From positions 1-64,000 of the forward strand of contig CACWYB010000002.1 in the NCBI GenBank assembly GCA_902765005.1: a stretch of DNA of 64,000 nt, given 5' to 3'. Shown in pieces: positions 61,601 through 64,000 of this stretch. Below the pieces are notes generated by a model. That model ran no database searches, was not told the DNA's origin, and worked only from the letters and a program-made list of their open reading frames with translations. Made by a program: the position numbers and the translations under genes. How positions within the stretch are numbered: position 1 is the stretch's first letter; each line of letters starts with the position of its first letter. Source of the stretch: an uncultured Eubacteriales bacterium (GTDB lineage: Bacteria; Bacillota; Clostridia; Christensenellales; CAG-138).

Positions 61601-62298
61601 TGAACAACCTGACCCCCGCGGGCATCGCCGCTTCCACGGAGCGGTTCGCCCAGGCTCTGGCCGGGGCCCAGATGGTGTTCATCCCCGGCGGGTTCTCCGG
61701 CGGCGACGAGCCCGACGGCAGCGGCAAGTTCATCACCGCCTTCTTCCGAAACGAGCGCATCAAGGACGGGGTGACGGACCTGCTCAGCCACCGGGACGGC
61801 CTCATGTGCGGCATCTGCAACGGTTTCCAGGCCCTCATCAAGCTGGGCCTGGTGCCCTACGGCCGGATCATGGACACGGATGAAACCTGCCCCACCCTGA
61901 CCTTCAACCGGATCAACCGCCACCAGTCCCGGATCGTGCGGACCCGGATCGCCTCCAACAAGTCCCCCTGGCTGCGGTTCGCCCAGGTGGGCCAGGTGGT
62001 GAACGTGCCCATCTCCCACGGGGAGGGCCGGTTCGTGGCCTCGGAGGAGCTTATCCGGCGCCTGGCGGAGAACGGGCAGATCGCCACCCAGTATGTGGAT
62101 TTGGCGGGCGAGCCCACCATGGACATCCGCTTCAACCCCAATGGGTCTCTATACGCCATCGAGGGCATCACCTCCCCCGACGGCCGCGTCTTCGGCAAGA
62201 TGGGCCACAGCGAGCGCACCGGGGACGGGCTCTACAAAAACGTGCCCGGGAACTACGACGCGGGCCTGTTCAAAGCCGCTGTCAGCTATTTCCAATAA
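58609..62298 (+). CDS. purL: Phosphoribosylformylglycinamidine synthase, single-chain clostridial type
   Basis: Converts FGAR to FGAM with ATP and glutamine. The 1229-residue protein carries all parts in one chain. An N-terminal PurS-like region is followed by the synthetase halves with MIDTYWSDHCRHTTFL, FKNETHNHPTEIEPFGGAAT and GDVVILLGGATGRDGIGGA. The C-terminal glutaminase (about 965-1229) has VFPGTNCEYDTAKAL, GGFSGGDEPDGSG, the nucleophile in MCGICNGFQALIKLG, and SHGEGRF. It matches the clostridial large PurL group. It is the last operon gene, with a terminator after the stop. Confidence 0.97.
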   Translation: MVYRVFVEKKAGFDQEAESLRLELRDILGIASLTGVRLINRYDVEDISPELFAHAVNTVFSEPQVDRATEDLTFGAGQAFAVEYLPGQFDQRADSAAQCIQLISQGERPLIRSAKVYVLEGDLTEEEIGRIKRYVINPVEAREASLWKPDTLKVNYPVPTEVETLRGFLELDAEGLRRFIRQYGLAMDEDDIAFCQKYFKEERRDPTITEIRMIDTYWSDHCRHTTFLTEIDRVDFEDPLLKKAFDRYLDVRRALNRTKPICLMDIATIAVKHLKAAGRLDKLDESEEINACTVKMEVEADGQKEPWLLLFKNETHNHPTEIEPFGGAATCIGGAIRDPLSGRSYVYGAMRLTGAADPTAPIEQTIPGKLPQRKIVTTAAAGYASYGNQIGLATGIVDEVYHPGYAAKRMEIGAVIAAAPAENVRRERPVPGDVVILLGGATGRDGIGGATGASKAHDAHSVENCGAEVQKGNAPEERKLQRLFRNPTACRMIKRCNDFGAGGVSVAIGELAEGLRIDLDAVPKKYEGLDGTELAISESQERMAVVVEKENVDAFLALAQKENLQATPVAQVTETPRLIMHWNGKTIVDVSRAFLDSNGAPKHIHIVPTAPALKPQPLTGGFRENMERMAGDLNVCSKRGLSERFDSTIGAGTVLMPFGGKHQQTPIQAMVQKISLEEKHTEDCSLMAWGYDPVLTEQSPYHGAYGAVVESVSKLIATGASFEDVYLTFQEYFEKPGKDPRRWGKPLAALLGAFEAQMDLGIGAIGGKDSMSGSFEKLDVPPTLVSFAVTTDKVGHIVPNEFKAAGHEAVLLEPVYDESGLPETKSLLELFSRVTGLLRAGKAVAAYTPTRGGAAAAVMKMAFGNGFGFRFREDVRLEELFLDRPGRFILEVTSPVEGARSLGTVTAEKAFLYGGERVDAQALQSIYEEKLEGVYPCNIPFPREKVPAFTYEAEAHSHAAVHTARPRVLIPVFPGTNCEYDTAKALRDAGAEPVVLVLNNLTPAGIAASTERFAQALAGAQMVFIPGGFSGGDEPDGSGKFITAFFRNERIKDGVTDLLSHRDGLMCGICNGFQALIKLGLVPYGRIMDTDETCPTLTFNRINRHQSRIVRTRIASNKSPWLRFAQVGQVVNVPISHGEGRFVASEELIRRLAENGQIATQYVDLAGEPTMDIRFNPNGSLYAIEGITSPDGRVFGKMGHSERTGDGLYKNVPGNYDAGLFKAAVSYFQ

Positions 62299-62308
62299 GA
62301 AAAACCGT

Positions 62309-62344
62309 CAAAGGGGCCTTCGCTGCGGCGAGGGCCTTTTTTCT
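62309..62344 (+). terminator. Terminator of the purine operon
   Basis: AAAGGGGCCTTCGC pairs with GCGAGGGCCTTT (small bulge), then a run of T, 11 bases after purL. Confidence 0.85.
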
Positions 62345-62405
62345 TGGGGGCAGTTGTGAAAAAACAGAGAAAATCATCTTTGGGGCTGGCTTTTGGCGGC
62401 AAGTC

Positions 62406-62414
62406 TGATATAAT
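62406..62414 (+). promoter_or_regulatory. Extended -10 promoter of the suf genes
   Basis: TGA-TATAAT (TATAAT at 62409-62414) lies 41 bases before the sufC start. No good -35 box is visible at the right distance. Confidence 0.55.
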
Positions 62415-62454
62415 ACCCTTGCGATACAGAATACGAACGACGGCGGGGAGAGAT

Positions 62455-63201
62455 ATGCTGGAATTACGTAACATTTCCTTCCAGGTGGCGGAAGACAAGG
62501 GGGACAAGGAGATCATCCGCGGGGTGGACCTTGTGGTCCCGGAGAACAAGCTGGTTGTCATCACCGGGCCCAACGGCGGAGGCAAGAGCACCTTGGCCCG
62601 GCTCATCGCGGGCATCGAGAAGCCCACGGAGGGGCGCATCTATTTTAAGGGCGAAGATATCACCGATCTGGGCATCACGGAGCGGGCAAAGCGGGGCATC
62701 GCCTACGCCTTCCAGCAGCCGGTGCGCTTCAAGGGCATCAAGGTGCTGAACCTGGTGCGGATCGCCGCGGGCAAGCGGCTGTCCGCCGCCGGCGCCTGCG
62801 AATATCTGTCTGCCGTGGGCCTGTGCGCCCGGGATTATATCGACCGGGAAGTGAACGCCAGCCTGTCCGGCGGGGAATTGAAGCGCATCGAGATCGCCAC
62901 GGTCCTGGCCCGGAAGGCGGCTCTTTCCGTGTTCGACGAACCCGAGGCGGGCATCGACCTGTGGAGCTTCCAGAATCTGATCGAGGTGTTCGAGCAGATG
63001 CGCAAGACCGTGCAGAACGGCTCCATCCTCATCATCTCCCATCAGGAGCGCATACTGAACATCGCCGACGAGATCGTGGTCATCAAGGACGGCCGGGTGG
63101 AGAACCGGGGCAGCCGAGAGGAGATTTTGCCCCAGCTCATGGGCACCCCCTCCGCCGTGTCCGAATGCCACATGTTTTCCGGGAAGGGAGGCGAGGCCTG
63201 A
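62455..63201 (+). CDS. sufC: Fe-S cluster assembly ATPase SufC
   Basis: The cytosolic ABC ATPase of the SUF iron-sulfur assembly complex, 248 residues. It has Walker A GPNGGGKST, Q-loop FQQPVRFKG, signature ASLSGGELKRIEIA, Walker B LSVFDEPEAGIDLWS and switch ISHQERIL. The Asp-Glu-Pro-Glu-Ala-Gly sequence instead of SGLD is typical of SufC. GGGGAGAG precedes the ATG at 62455. Its stop overlaps the start of the next gene (TGATG). Confidence 0.93.
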   Translation: MLELRNISFQVAEDKGDKEIIRGVDLVVPENKLVVITGPNGGGKSTLARLIAGIEKPTEGRIYFKGEDITDLGITERAKRGIAYAFQQPVRFKGIKVLNLVRIAAGKRLSAAGACEYLSAVGLCARDYIDREVNASLSGGELKRIEIATVLARKAALSVFDEPEAGIDLWSFQNLIEVFEQMRKTVQNGSILIISHQERILNIADEIVVIKDGRVENRGSREEILPQLMGTPSAVSECHMFSGKGGEA

Positions 63202-64000
63202 TGAAGCTGGACGAGATCCAAAAGAGGCTGCTCCGCGAGATCGCGGACCTGCATTCCGTGCCCGAGGGGGCCTACAACATCCGCTCCAACAGCCAGATGG
63301 CCGGACGCCAGTCCACGGCCAACATTGAGATCACCTCCAAAACGGATGTGAGCGGCATGGACATCCACATCAAGCCCTTTACCAAGAACGAAAGCGTCCA
63401 TATCCCCGTGGTCCTGACCCAAACGGGCCTGAAGGAAGTGGTGTACAACGACTTCTTCGTGGGCGAGGGGGCAGACGTGCTCATCGTGGCGGGCTGCGGT
63501 ATCGACAACTGCGGCAACCAGGACGCGGAGCACGATGGCATCCACCGGTTCTATGTGGGGAAGAACGCCCGCGTGCGGTATGTGGAGAAGCACTACGGCT
63601 CCGGCGAGGGCAAGGGCAAGCGGATTTTGAACCCGGGCACCGAGGTGTACCAGGAGGAAGGCAGCACCGTTGAAATGGAGATGGTGCAGATCAAGGGCGT
63701 GGACGACACCGTCCGCACCACCACGGCGGAGCTGAAGGCCGGGGCCAAGCTCCTGGTCCGGGAGCGGCTCATGACCCACGGGGAGCAGCGGGCCATCAGC
63801 ACCTATGTGGTCTCCCTCAACGGGGCCGGCGCCACGGCGGACGTGGTGTCCCGGTCCGTGGCCAGGGACAATTCCTATCAGAAGTTCGACGCCAAGATCG
63901 TGGGCAACGCCCCCTGCTCCGGCCACACGGAGTGCGATTCCATCATCATGGACAACGGCCGCATTTTGGCGGTGCCGGGCCTGGAAGCCAACGACCTGGA
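63201..64000 (+). CDS. sufB: SufB/SufD-family Fe-S assembly scaffold (partial)
   Basis: The window ends inside this gene, with 266 residues visible. MKLDEIQKRLLREIADL is followed by a beta-helical core with HIPVVLTQTGLKEVVYNDFF, VLIVAGCGIDNCG, HDGIHRFYVG and GHTECDSIIMD. The family is SufB/SufD. Being paired only with SufC, with no SufD, SufS or SufU seen here, it resembles the minimal SufBC (SMS-type) systems of archaea and anaerobic Firmicutes. Start at 63201 overlaps the sufC stop codon by one base. Confidence 0.88.
   Translation, partial: MKLDEIQKRLLREIADLHSVPEGAYNIRSNSQMAGRQSTANIEITSKTDVSGMDIHIKPFTKNESVHIPVVLTQTGLKEVVYNDFFVGEGADVLIVAGCGIDNCGNQDAEHDGIHRFYVGKNARVRYVEKHYGSGEGKGKRILNPGTEVYQEEGSTVEMEMVQIKGVDDTVRTTTAELKAGAKLLVRERLMTHGEQRAISTYVVSLNGAGATADVVSRSVARDNSYQKFDAKIVGNAPCSGHTECDSIIMDNGRILAVPGLEANDL

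Overview
The window is chromosomal DNA from an uncultured, GC-rich member of the Clostridia, plausibly a gut Christensenellales or Oscillospirales relative. The order is inferred from gene content and is not proven. Evidence for a Firmicute: the clostridial single-chain PurL, the PurO plus formyltransferase-only PurH arrangement, LplB/YtcP-type sugar permeases, a CIRCE operator, the WalJ-RlmH pair, strong Shine-Dalgarno sites on most genes and a minimal SufC-SufB pair. No rRNA, tRNA, CRISPR array, insertion sequence or prophage gene was found.

Layout. 1-5.4 kb: end of tuf, a small unknown gene, htpG under a perfect CIRCE element, and a clpB with two apparent in-frame deletions. 5.4-19.6 kb: housekeeping and envelope genes. 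These are two polysaccharide deacetylase lipoproteins, an ECF sigma factor with a membrane partner, an L,D-transpeptidase, ferredoxin, an orphan ParB/Noc, a beheaded merR with an intact MerR-type promoter, an ECF-transporter S protein, ispE, walJ-rlmH, a DUF885 lipoprotein, a sugar isomerase-like protein and an M50 protease. 18.7-37.9 kb: a complete pectin/oligogalacturonide locus. It holds a cytosolic pectinesterase, an ABC importer with five extra small membrane proteins, GH28, GH105, an AraC regulator, a GH4 alpha-galacturonidase, a second sugar ATPase, and KduI, Eda, KdgK and KduD, giving a route from oligogalacturonate to pyruvate and glyceraldehyde-3-phosphate.

38.0-43.5 kb: an aromatic-amino-acid region with two ribosome-mediated attenuators. 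A Tyr-rich leader peptide plus terminator precedes an SSS-family symporter. On the other strand a Trp-Trp leader peptide plus terminator precedes a trpB2-paaK-ACT operon.

43.6-50.0 kb: a three-gene cassette. It encodes a TIR protein with a membrane segment, coiled coil and beta-propeller, an HD-domain protein ending in a RyR domain, and a SLOG protein with SLATT-like membrane helices. All these domains belong to nucleotide-signal conflict systems, and this combination is the best candidate for an undescribed defence or signalling system.

50.3-62.3 kb: a ZTP-riboswitch-controlled purine operon (purE-C-F-M, a formate/nitrite channel gene, purN-O-H-D-L). 62.4 kb to the end: sufC and the start of sufB.

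A family of about 135-bp intergenic elements built of consecutive hairpins occurs five times, mostly between convergent genes. Four minus-strand genes look leaderless: a -10 box lies 6-7 bases before the start codon and there is no ribosome binding site.
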